From: an uncultured Opitutales bacterium
Lineage (GTDB): Bacteria > Verrucomicrobiota > Verrucomicrobiia > Opitutales > Intestinicryptomonadaceae
Assembly (NCBI GenBank): GCA_934613645.1
Contig: CAKTTC010000015.1
Location: 1-52,560 of the forward strand
DNA: 52,560 nt
Direction: 5' to 3'
Within the stretch, counting starts at the first letter, position 1. Each line of letters opens with the position of its first letter. Shown here piece by piece: positions 42,192-49,517 of this stretch. The translations under genes and the position numbers were made by a program. The notes below the pieces were generated by a model. That model worked only from the letters and a program-made list of their open reading frames with translations, made no database searches and was not told the DNA's origin.

Positions 42192-43850
42192 TTGTCGGCT
42201 CTTTTCAAATCGGGCGATATTGTAAACTTTGTCGTAAGTTCATTTGAAAAAGACGGCAAGTTTCTGCCCTGCGGCAAGGGTGTAAACAAGCCGTTTGACG
42301 AGCTTGTAAAAGCCTGCGACACATACGACGACTTGGGCTTTATCCTTGGCGATTGGAATGCCAAGGCGGGAGCTTGGGTGCGCATAAACCCGATGTCGGG
42401 CGAAGGGTGCAAAAATTCCGATGTTGCGGAATTTCGCCACTGTTTGATTGAATCCGATACTTTGCCCAAAAGCGAGCAGCTGCGGAAAATAAGGGATCTT
42501 AACCTGCCGTGTTCGGCGATTGTCGATTCGGGAGGGAAGAGCGTCCACGCCATTGTCAAAATCGACGCGGGAAAAGACGAAAAGCTCTACCGAGAACGGG
42601 TTGGCGAACTCCACGCGTTTCTCGAAAAGCACGGCTTTCCCGTCGATACTGCTTGCAAGAATCCGAGCCGACTTTCGCGGATTGCCGCCGTAACAAGAAA
42701 CGGCAACCGGCAAAGGCTGATTGCGACAAACGTCGGCGCAAAGTCGTTCGCCGATTGGCAAAAGGCGTTGAACGTTCCCAAATACACGATTGTTCCAGCC
42801 GGCGAGTTGCGCGCTATTGACCCGAACGATATGTCGGACAACATTCTCGGAAATCGCTTTCTTTGCAGGAACGGCTCGTGGCTGATTGTCGCGCAGTCGG
42901 GCATCGGCAAGTCTGTTATGGCAATGCAAATGGCGTTGCATTTTGCGGTAGGCAAAAGCGTTTTCGGGATTCCAGTTCAAAAGCCTTCAAAGGTTTTGTT
43001 CATTCAGGCGGAAAATAATTCGATAGACTTGTCGAGGCCGTTCCATTCGGTCATCAAAAAGGCGGATTTTTCGCCCTACGAGAATTCCCTAATCGACAAA
43101 AATCTGAATTTTATTTCGGAGGAAAGTTCGAGCGGCGACAAGTTCTTGGAATTGTTCGACGATGCCTGCGGGCGTTTGCGCCCCGACATTGTGTTTATTG
43201 ACCCGCTGCTTTCATACATCGGCGGGGACATCAGCAGGCAGGAAGTTTGCTCGGAATTTCTGCGAAACAAGCTAAATCCCCTGATATGCAAATACTCGGT
43301 TGGCGTCGTTATTATCCACCACACGGGAAAGCCCCCAAAGGACGTTAAAGCCACTGGCAAAGGCTCGAGCCTGTCGTATCTCGGAATCGGCTCTTCCGAG
43401 CTTACCAACTGGGCGCGCGCCGTATCGGTAATTCAGGAAAACCGCGAGGACGAAAGCGTATACGAATTCGTCCACACAAAGCGCGGTCTGTTGTCGGGCA
43501 CGAAGACAACGACCTTTCTAAGGCACGCAACCGACGGAATTTTCTGGGAAGAGTGCCAAGCTCCCGCAAAAACCGTAAAGACGCAGAAAGGCGATTCCCG
43601 CCGTCCGTCGAAATACGATTTTATGAAATTGGAGACTCTTGCGCCTATGAGCAAGGAGGAGTTGCTTGATTTCATCGCCCGTGAGCTTTCCAGCCACGCA
43701 ATGCCCTGCGACTCGGCGAACGTCGCCAAGGTGGTGAATCTGGCAAAACGCGCAATGATAGTTTTCGACGAATCTACCAACAAATGGCAAGGCAGGCTTT
43801 ATATTCCTGCAAATACAAATGATACAACTTTGAAAGGAGACATACAATGA
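42192..43850 (+). CDS. Phage primase-helicase (AEP-like domain plus RepA/DnaB-type ATPase)
   Basis: 552 residues counted from a TTG; upstream in-frame codons (Lys-Ser-Pro-Asn-Thr-Glu-Leu-Lys-Glu-Tyr) look like protein too, so the N-terminus is probably supplied by the preceding frame. The first part (about 20-200) has archaeo-eukaryotic primase-like blocks, SGGKSVHAIVKID at 113-125 and NPSRLSRIAAV near 157-167. The second is a RecA-like ATPase with Walker A AQSGIGKS (234-241), Walker B DIVFIDPLLSYIGGD and VVIIHHTGK. It would prime and unwind DNA at the phage origin, which may be the repeat cluster right behind it. Confidence 0.88.
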   Translation: MSALFKSGDIVNFVVSSFEKDGKFLPCGKGVNKPFDELVKACDTYDDLGFILGDWNAKAGAWVRINPMSGEGCKNSDVAEFRHCLIESDTLPKSEQLRKIRDLNLPCSAIVDSGGKSVHAIVKIDAGKDEKLYRERVGELHAFLEKHGFPVDTACKNPSRLSRIAAVTRNGNRQRLIATNVGAKSFADWQKALNVPKYTIVPAGELRAIDPNDMSDNILGNRFLCRNGSWLIVAQSGIGKSVMAMQMALHFAVGKSVFGIPVQKPSKVLFIQAENNSIDLSRPFHSVIKKADFSPYENSLIDKNLNFISEESSSGDKFLELFDDACGRLRPDIVFIDPLLSYIGGDISRQEVCSEFLRNKLNPLICKYSVGVVIIHHTGKPPKDVKATGKGSSLSYLGIGSSELTNWARAVSVIQENREDESVYEFVHTKRGLLSGTKTTTFLRHATDGIFWEECQAPAKTVKTQKGDSRRPSKYDFMKLETLAPMSKEELLDFIARELSSHAMPCDSANVAKVVNLAKRAMIVFDESTNKWQGRLYIPANTNDTTLKGDIQ

Positions 43851-44113
43851 TTACAATTTTCTCGGAATATCCCGACGGTGAACGCGGTGAATTTAACAAA
43901 AAACCGTTCACCTTCACTGGTGAATGTGAATCGGTGAATCGCGGTTATTCACTTTCCCCAACCCGCCACCCTGACAGTGAACTGGTGAAAGTGAACGTTA
44001 TATATATCTTTAGATATATACGTTCTCGTTCACCATTCACCAGAGGTGGCGGGCGCGACTCGGAGTCATTTTCACCCCGCCGTTCACATTACCCGAAAGG
44101 AGGCGCGCAATGA
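43847..44113 (+). CDS. Small phage protein of unknown function overlying the iteron cluster
   Basis: 88 residues. AAAGGAG lies eight bases upstream and the ATG overlaps the primase stop (ATGA), so translation starts here. The first 25 residues (MITIFSEYPDGERGEFNKKP) look normal; the rest follows repeated GGTGAA/TTCACC units and may be dictated by them. The stop overlaps the next gene's start. It could be a real small protein or a translated origin region. Confidence 0.5.
   Translation: MITIFSEYPDGERGEFNKKPFTFTGECESVNRGYSLSPTRHPDSELVKVNVIYIFRYIRSRSPFTRGGGRDSESFSPRRSHYPKGGAQ
43877..44088. repeat. Iteron-like cluster of GGTGAA/TTCACC units, candidate replication origin
   Basis: Fifteen copies of the core GTGAA or its complement TTCAC lie in 212 bases, at 43877, 43886, 43907, 43913, 43919, 43925, 43933, 43947, 43976, 43984, 43990, 44029, 44036, 44071 and 44083. 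In the middle, TATATATC-TTTA-GATATATA forms an AT-rich hairpin (about 43999-44020), flanked by AGTGAACG on the left and CGTT on the right. Repeated short protein-binding sites next to an AT-rich melting element, directly behind a primase-helicase gene, are what iteron origins look like. Confidence 0.6.
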
Positions 44114-44631
44114 GCCGCTACGAAGACCAATATCGCGAGTGGGTTGACAGCCTTTCGGAAAAGCAACGCGCCAAGCTTAAAGCCAAAGGTTTGGACAAAC
44201 CGCTCGACGACTTCAAGCTGAACACGCCAGATTCGGACATAGCCTTTGCCAAAATGGGCGAAGACTTCGACTACGGACAATTCGACGAACGCGAAGCCTA
44301 CGCCGAAATCGAAAACCTTGTCGAAGAGCGGGCGAAAGCCTACGGGGCGCAGTTGCTTTCTTGGGTGTTTGCCAGATTGCAAGCCCACAAGACTGCGCGA
44401 AATGCCAGTATAGACCGCGACGCGCTTGTATTCGCGCTTGGCATGGCAAGCCTCGAAGGTAGAACCGAAACCGCCATCGCCGCGCAATACGGCATTACGA
44501 AGGCGGCGTTTTCCGTTCGCGTAAAATCGTGGCAAAAGCTTCTGGGTTTGTCGCCGTCGTCGTTTATGCGAAGCGAAAAAGCGTGTCGGGCATACCGCAA
44601 TGCGCGGCTGAAAAATTTGACACGCCGCTAA
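44110..44631 (+). CDS. Phage protein with a C-terminal helix-turn-helix
   Basis: 173 residues; AAAGGAGG seven bases before the start. The N-terminal half is charged and helical. The C-terminal part RTETAIAAQYGITKAAFSVRVKSWQKLLGL (about 117-146) has the spacing of a sigma-like or resolvase-like helix-turn-helix. It may regulate phage genes or bind the nearby repeats; this is inference from position. Confidence 0.7.
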   Translation: MSRYEDQYREWVDSLSEKQRAKLKAKGLDKPLDDFKLNTPDSDIAFAKMGEDFDYGQFDEREAYAEIENLVEERAKAYGAQLLSWVFARLQAHKTARNASIDRDALVFALGMASLEGRTETAIAAQYGITKAAFSVRVKSWQKLLGLSPSSFMRSEKACRAYRNARLKNLTRR

Positions 44632-44635
44632 TGGT

Positions 44636-45223
44636 ATGCAGACGCAACTTTCAATCGCTTCAAAAATCAACGAACTTTACACACAAGCCGAACTGTTCTC
44701 GAAACAGGCAAAGGATACAGCCTCGCAGGCAATATCCCTTGCCGTCGAGTGCGGCAGGCTTTTGAACGGCCAGAAAAAAGCCGTCGGGCACGGCGCGTGG
44801 CTTGGTTGGCTCAAAGAAAATTGCCCGAACATTTCCGAGAGAACCGCGCAAAAGTATATGCGCCTCTCCCGCAAGATCTGCGAGCTTGAAGACTCTTCAA
44901 AAACGAATGCGGATTCGGATTTGCCGACTACATCTTCCGAAAACGTTTCAAAGCTTCTCGACGGTTCGCCCAAGACGTTAACGCAAGCCTACATTGCGGC
45001 GGGAGTAATCCCAGAGCCGAAGAAGCCCGATGTAAACGCGGGTGTATCCGAGGCTACAATCACGTTTACGCGCCACATCGACGCTCTTGTTCTTTGGTAT
45101 AAAAAGCGCACCGAACACGACCCGATTGAAAATTGGCAGCCGAATGTTCGCGGGCTTCTGATAAACGAACTCCGCCCGTGGGTGGAAATCTACAACGAGC
45201 TTCTCGACCTACAAGAGGATTGA
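44636..45223 (+). CDS. DUF3102-like phage protein
   Basis: 195 residues. The central block AVGHGAWLGWLKENCPNISERTAQKYMRL (about 49-77) is the hallmark of DUF3102-type proteins found in phages and plasmids, with a helix-turn-helix-like segment of unknown role. It has no Shine-Dalgarno but a TTTGACA box 13 bases before the ATG, shared with three other genes. The biochemical function is unknown. Confidence 0.75.
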   Translation: MQTQLSIASKINELYTQAELFSKQAKDTASQAISLAVECGRLLNGQKKAVGHGAWLGWLKENCPNISERTAQKYMRLSRKICELEDSSKTNADSDLPTTSSENVSKLLDGSPKTLTQAYIAAGVIPEPKKPDVNAGVSEATITFTRHIDALVLWYKKRTEHDPIENWQPNVRGLLINELRPWVEIYNELLDLQED

Positions 45224-45312
45224 AACGCTTCTCTACGCAGTAGTTTAATAAAAAATACACGACAAAGAATCGGAGAATTAGCAATGAAAACTTTTCCTAA
45301 CTACAAATTTCA

Positions 45313-45341
45313 TTGACTACGATTCAATAAAAAGATAGATT
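45313..45341 (+). promoter_or_regulatory. Promoter of the AT-rich cargo gene
   Basis: TTGACT (45313-45318) and TAGATT (45336-45341) are spaced by exactly 17 bases. The start of transcription would fall at or within a base of the ATG at 45348, giving a leaderless message. Confidence 0.65.
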
Positions 45342-45347
45342 GCATAA

Positions 45348-46190
45348 ATGATTAAAACTGATGTATATATATCTAAACTAAAAAATTTGACCTCTAATGA
45401 TTTTGAAAAAAAACTTCTTGCGGCATCTATAAAAATATTAGATCAGAAAAATAATCCGTTAAAAATTAATAATTTTGCAGCATCTATAAGGGAATTATTT
45501 CGACATATTTTAACATCACTTGCGCCTGATTATGAGGTTACAAAATGTGATTGGTTCAAATGGGAAGAAACAGAAAATGGGAAAAAAACTATAACAAGAA
45601 AGCAAAGAATAAAGTATGCGATACAGAAGAACCTGCCCGATGTTTACATTCATAAAAACATTAGCGATTTAGATGATTCGATTAAACGAATCACAAACAC
45701 ATATAAGAGTTTAAATAAATATACTCATATTGAAGAAGATAGTTTTGAATTGTCAGAAAAAGATGAAGAGGAATTTGCGAGTGAAATATTAAATATATTT
45801 TGTGAATTTTGTGATGTTATAAAAGACGCTATAGATATATTCAACAGAGATCTCGAAAATCTAATCGAATCCACAGTTTCATCGGAGTTTTTCCTGAAAA
45901 ATATTGATAACATTGATTGCTTATCTACTCATTCGCGACCTGATGACATTTCGGTAGGAACAATCGAAATTGTGGATAAAAATTTTGATAATATTTTGGT
46001 GAATGTAAACGGAACTGTTTGCGTATCACTTCAGTATGGTTCAGATGGAGATTGTGAAAGAGGAGACGGATGTGAAACTAATGCTTGTTTCCCTTTTGAA
46101 TCTGAAGTTGAGATAAAAATTGACGATAATTTTCCTGATAGTTCAGAAATATTATCATTCAATGTTGATACAAATTCATTCTATGAATAG
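45348..46190 (+). CDS. AT-rich cargo gene; resembles pPIWI-associated nuclease family
   Basis: 280 residues, base composition far more AT-rich than the flanking phage genes. From memory of the family, several blocks look like predicted pPIWI-associating nucleases: SIRELFRHILTSLAPDYEV (46-64), TRKQRIKY (83-90), NKYTHIE near 123-129, and the C-terminal LQYGSDGDCERGDG (228-241) with FPF at 248-250. The proposed role is cutting nucleic acid in an anti-phage or anti-plasmid response. No Argonaute-like partner lies nearby. The gene has its own promoter, appears leaderless, and has its own terminator (46327-46360), the layout of a phage moron. The family call is by eye only; an unrelated abortive-infection protein is the main alternative. 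Confidence 0.6.
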   Translation: MIKTDVYISKLKNLTSNDFEKKLLAASIKILDQKNNPLKINNFAASIRELFRHILTSLAPDYEVTKCDWFKWEETENGKKTITRKQRIKYAIQKNLPDVYIHKNISDLDDSIKRITNTYKSLNKYTHIEEDSFELSEKDEEEFASEILNIFCEFCDVIKDAIDIFNRDLENLIESTVSSEFFLKNIDNIDCLSTHSRPDDISVGTIEIVDKNFDNILVNVNGTVCVSLQYGSDGDCERGDGCETNACFPFESEVEIKIDDNFPDSSEILSFNVDTNSFYE

Positions 46191-46326
46191 ATAATGTCGA
46201 GTAAATTTAAACGCCAAAGGAATCTATTAGCCAATAATATACGGCAGGGACGTTCGGCAGACCGCTTTCTTCTTGCGACAGGTATTTTTTGAATTTCCCA
46301 CTTTTTTTGAGATAGCAAGCTCGCAA

Positions 46327-46360
46327 GTCCCGTAAAATCGGTGTTTGCGGGCTTTTTTTA
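46327..46360 (+). terminator. Intrinsic terminator behind the cargo gene
   Basis: The stem CCCGTAAA / TTTGCGGG (one G-T pair) with a 7-base loop is followed by CTTTTTTTATT. It isolates the cargo gene from the small-terminase-like gene. Confidence 0.85.
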
Positions 46361-46422
46361 TTGCGGGAAATTTATGGGAAATCGGCAAAATATTTCCCAC
46401 TTTTGACAGTTTTCTTTCCTAT

Positions 46423-47037
46423 ATGGACGAAAACATTAAAAACAGGATTCTTGAAGCCAATCTCCAAAATATCGCAAAGAAAGTTGCCGCAGGGAAAACT
46501 CTCACAAGCTCGGAACGCGCGCTCATCGAAGTGCAAAACGGAGACTCCGAAATTAGCAAAACATACGCCGAATCCGTCGTCGAACTTGCGGAAATTCTCG
46601 GCGTTTCGCGTAGGACTATCGGTAATTGGCGCAAAATCAAGGGTTCGCCCAAACCTACCGCAAACGGCAAACACAATATTTCCAAATGGCGGCAGTTCAT
46701 CAAGAAAAACGGATTAAAAGAAGCCGATACTCCCGAAGACGAAGTTTTGAAGTCTCGCAAACTGCTTGCGGAGGTAAAGCAGGCGGAAATTAAGCTGAAA
46801 GTTATGGAAGGCACTTATGTGCCGATTGAGAAAGTCCGTGAAGTTTGGACTATGCACATCGGGCAAATCAGGAACATTCTCGAAAGTCGATTTTTAAACG
46901 AGCTTCCGCCGATACTTACCACACTTGACGCAATCCAGATTCGCGAAAAAATGCAGGAGGTTTTGGACGAAACATATTCCGCGCTTTCCGTCGCGGCGGA
47001 ATCAATCAAAGAACCCGTCGATATAGACGAATCTTAG
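46423..47037 (+). CDS. Small terminase-like (Nu1-type) DNA-packaging protein
   Basis: 204 residues from the ATG at 46423; the open frame begins at a TTG at 46345 inside the terminator, which is unlikely. The helix-turn-helix VVELAEILGVSRRTIGNWRKIKGSP (about 54-78), followed by a long charged helix and GTYVPIEKVREVW, fits Nu1-type small terminase or packaging proteins. It has no Shine-Dalgarno but TTTTGACA 14 bases before the start. The large terminase is not in the window. It converges with the next gene, the two stops overlapping by four bases. Confidence 0.72.
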   Translation: MDENIKNRILEANLQNIAKKVAAGKTLTSSERALIEVQNGDSEISKTYAESVVELAEILGVSRRTIGNWRKIKGSPKPTANGKHNISKWRQFIKKNGLKEADTPEDEVLKSRKLLAEVKQAEIKLKVMEGTYVPIEKVREVWTMHIGQIRNILESRFLNELPPILTTLDAIQIREKMQEVLDETYSALSVAAESIKEPVDIDES

Positions 47038-47309
47038 TAGTCTTCTGGGAACAACATTGTAGTTGAGCTTCTGTCGGATTCGGTGATTATCCAGAATTTC
47101 GTTTTGTCTGGAAGCTCGTATTGGCTTAGAAGCCGACGACCGTTTTTCAATGATTCGTCGTTTTCTTTCTTGTCCTCTTCGCATATCGAACCCCAATCGC
47201 AATTAGCATGGCGCAATAGGTATGGAAGCAGAAAAAAACTTTTTTCTTTGCAGTAGTTGAAAAGCGTAGTTGTCGCCACAATCTGTCCGAGTTCAAACTT
47301 TTGGTTCAT
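47034..47309 (-). CDS. Conserved plasmid/phage-related protein of unknown function
   Basis: 91 residues with AAAGG before the ATG. The sequence follows a widespread accessory family: FELGQIVATTTLFNYC, LLRHANCDWGSICEEDKKEN, GRRLLSQY and the end FWIITESDRSSTTMLFPEDY. Members occur on plasmids and integrated elements and are often mislabelled as restriction subunits; their function is not known to me. It is the only minus-strand gene in the right half of the prophage, suggesting independent control. Confidence 0.85.
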   Translation of the reverse strand: MNQKFELGQIVATTTLFNYCKEKSFFLLPYLLRHANCDWGSICEEDKKENDESLKNGRRLLSQYELPDKTKFWIITESDRSSTTMLFPEDY

Positions 47310-47487
47310 TATATCTTACCTTTCTCTTTTGTCGGTTGTTCATCTTATTATTATACCATATTTTATGACAATTCGCAACGGTTTTATTTGTCGTTTTTAC
47401 GATAAAAAGCCAAAGAAAAATGTTGCAAATATTATCCAACTATGTTATTATTAACAACATAAACCAACAAGAACAAAGGCAAGATAT

Positions 47488-48096
47488 ATGAATCAATACG
47501 ATACAATGACAATCACCGAAGAACAGGCTAAACGCTACAAATTCCCCGCAAAAGCTGTCGGATATTGGGCGATAATCGAAGAGACGGAAGAACAGATGGT
47601 TCTACATCGACTCACGAAAAGCGGGCAATTAGGAAGCGATAGACCGAACAATATCCTGAAAGTAAAAAAGCTCGATATTGCGGAAATATTCAAACCCAAA
47701 GATGAAAAGATATTAACCGCAAAGGCGAGCGACGGAAAAGAAGTTGTGATTGTCCGCAGTAGAACTGTCGATATTTCAGACAACGCCGACGACCCGAAAA
47801 TAGAAAGTTCTCCCGAAGGAAACGTTAAGATTGACAAGTCTAACCCCGACAATAATTGGAGGAGTCTTAACATCGGCACGCGAAAATCACGATGGATAGC
47901 ACAACTAATCGAGAAGATGAAATCCGAACCGTTCTCTAGACAATTCATCGAGAAAGTCGGCGAGAGAAAATTTGTCGAGCAGGTTTTGAGAGATACAAAT
48001 TCCGAACGTCGCGGCGGAAAAGTTTACAGCTCCATTGAAACCGCAATGACAACTTGGAATTCCCGCGTTTTGAAAGGGTTCGACTATGCCGAGTAA
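47488..48096 (+). CDS. Phage protein of unknown function
   Basis: 202 residues; AAAGGCAAG lies before the ATG. The N-terminal part (about 10-100) is beta-rich, with TITEEQAKRYKFPAKAVGYWAII and a repeated Glu/Lys pattern. The C-terminal part (RKSRWIAQLIEKMKSEPFSRQFIEK...) is helical and basic. No motif was recognised. It overlaps the next gene by eleven bases, so they are co-translated. Confidence 0.65.
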   Translation: MNQYDTMTITEEQAKRYKFPAKAVGYWAIIEETEEQMVLHRLTKSGQLGSDRPNNILKVKKLDIAEIFKPKDEKILTAKASDGKEVVIVRSRTVDISDNADDPKIESSPEGNVKIDKSNPDNNWRSLNIGTRKSRWIAQLIEKMKSEPFSRQFIEKVGERKFVEQVLRDTNSERRGGKVYSSIETAMTTWNSRVLKGFDYAE

Positions 48097-48439
48097 TAAT
48101 TTCTACCACATATTTTGCACTGCTGGCGAACGCGTAATATACGAAGGGCGTTTCCAATGCCCGTCAAGAAAAGCTGCAATAACGCTCTTGCGCGAAAAGG
48201 TCGGACGGCGGAATTTGTCGGGGTTGACGTATTCCATAACGGAAATCCCCGTCGATATAATCAAGGAAGTTGTCGATTCGATAATCAACAAGAAACCCGT
48301 TCCCGAAGGCGATATTATCACGCACGACAAAACAAAATCAATCCCGCCAGCTGGGTTTGCTTCGATAATTTGCAATAAACGCAATCCAATGGCGGCGCAC
48401 GGAATTGCCAATACAAGAAGAAGGCTCGGAGGGTTCTGA
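48086..48439 (+). CDS. Phage protein of unknown function
   Basis: 117 residues. FYHIFCTAGERVIYEGRFQCPSRKAAITLLREKVGRRNLSGLTYSITEI looks like a small ferredoxin-like alpha/beta fold. The C-terminal tail is Lys/Arg-rich. It shares its last base with the next gene's start (TGATG), so it is in one operon with the HAD-like gene. Confidence 0.65.
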   Translation: MPSNNFYHIFCTAGERVIYEGRFQCPSRKAAITLLREKVGRRNLSGLTYSITEIPVDIIKEVVDSIINKKPVPEGDIITHDKTKSIPPAGFASIICNKRNPMAAHGIANTRRRLGGF

Positions 48440-48855
48440 TGAAATACCTTCTCGACCTAAACCAGACACTTGTCGACCGCGAGAAAGACGTGCCCAGAAT
48501 ACGACCGTTTGAGCGTCAAATAGAGCGCGAGACATACCGCCAGTGGCTCGTTGAAATCTTGCTAAATAGCTATGTAATCCTGATAACGGCGCGCCCCGTA
48601 AAATACAAACAAATGACGCTCGAGCGGATTTTGGCTTTCACAAATTGGCAACCTCGGGAAGCGTATTTCGCGGAAATAAAAACGTTCCCGCACCTAAAAA
48701 AGGAACATCTCTTGCACAAATATATTTTGCCAAGATACAGTCCAGCCGAACTTTTCGGAATAGAGAGCAACCCTAAAACCCGCGCGATATATTCAAATTA
48801 CGGGATTGCGTCCGCACCAGCCATCGACGAAAACGGCGTTAAAATATCACTCTAA
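48439..48855 (+). CDS. HAD-like phosphatase-fold protein, copy 1
   Basis: 138 residues. MKYLLDLNQTLV resembles the HAD nucleophile loop DxDxT with the second Asp replaced by Asn8; LITARP (48-53) is like motif II. The C-terminal GIESNPKTRAIYSNYGI fits the late acidic motif region. The likely class is a small nucleotide or DNA-end phosphatase or kinase-associated domain, without known substrate. A paralogue with over half of its residues identical lies at 51009-51443, on the other side of two ParB-like genes. Confidence 0.7.
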   Translation: MKYLLDLNQTLVDREKDVPRIRPFERQIERETYRQWLVEILLNSYVILITARPVKYKQMTLERILAFTNWQPREAYFAEIKTFPHLKKEHLLHKYILPRYSPAELFGIESNPKTRAIYSNYGIASAPAIDENGVKISL

Positions 48856-48878
48856 ATTTGACACTTCCGCCGTTATGT

Positions 48879-49517
48879 ATGGCAGAAGAAAAAGCACGCA
48901 TTTTGGCGGACGGAATTGAAGTTTGGTGCGCCTACGACAAGCTCGTAAAGGTTGACGAACTTATCCCCCACCCGAAAAATCCCAATACCCACCCGCAAAA
49001 CCAGATAAAAATTCTGGCGCAAAATATCCGCTACCACGGCTGGCGGCACCCGATTATAGTTTCAAAGCTTTCGGGCTACATAGTAGCGGGACACGGGCGT
49101 TTGGAAGCCGCAAAGGAATTGGGCGTTTCAATCGTTCCCGTGGAGTTTCAAAATTTTTCTTCCGAAGACAATGAACTTGCCGTTCTTGTCGGCGACAACC
49201 GCTTGGCGGAGCTTTCCTCTCTCGACTTAAACGGGCTTCAAGACATTGTAGACGGTTTCAAAGAAACGAACTTTGATTCAATTTTGGCAGGTTTTGAACC
49301 CGCCGATTTGGACGCTCTGCTTGGCGAAAAAACTCCCGATTTTGAAGACGAAACCGAAAAGGAGCTTGCCCAGTCGGAAGTTACAATTCAGGCGGGGAAC
49401 TACCGCTTCCGTATAAGTCAGGAAGATTTCGGGGTATGGATTGACAGGCTAAAGCAGGAAGTCGGCTTCGACAAGGAATCGGTAATCGCGGAACTTCGCA
49501 GGAGGCTTTCCATATGA
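48879..49517 (+). CDS. ParB-like nuclease-fold protein
   Basis: 212 residues from the ATG at 48879 (preceded by TTTGACA at 48857, no Shine-Dalgarno). The ParB/sulfiredoxin-type domain (about 10-125) shows VDELIPHPKNPNTHP, YHGWRHPIIVSK and GYIVAGHGRLEAAKELG. In phages such proteins bind or modify DNA, often beside methyltransferases. It overlaps the next gene by four bases (ATGA), so it probably works with that ParB-methyltransferase fusion. Confidence 0.88.
   Translation: MAEEKARILADGIEVWCAYDKLVKVDELIPHPKNPNTHPQNQIKILAQNIRYHGWRHPIIVSKLSGYIVAGHGRLEAAKELGVSIVPVEFQNFSSEDNELAVLVGDNRLAELSSLDLNGLQDIVDGFKETNFDSILAGFEPADLDALLGEKTPDFEDETEKELAQSEVTIQAGNYRFRISQEDFGVWIDRLKQEVGFDKESVIAELRRRLSI

Noticed and set aside
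46345..46422. Extended start of the small-terminase-like gene
   Set aside because: The start would be a TTG within the terminator hairpin; the ATG at 46423 begins the coherent protein and has the shared TTTGACA box.
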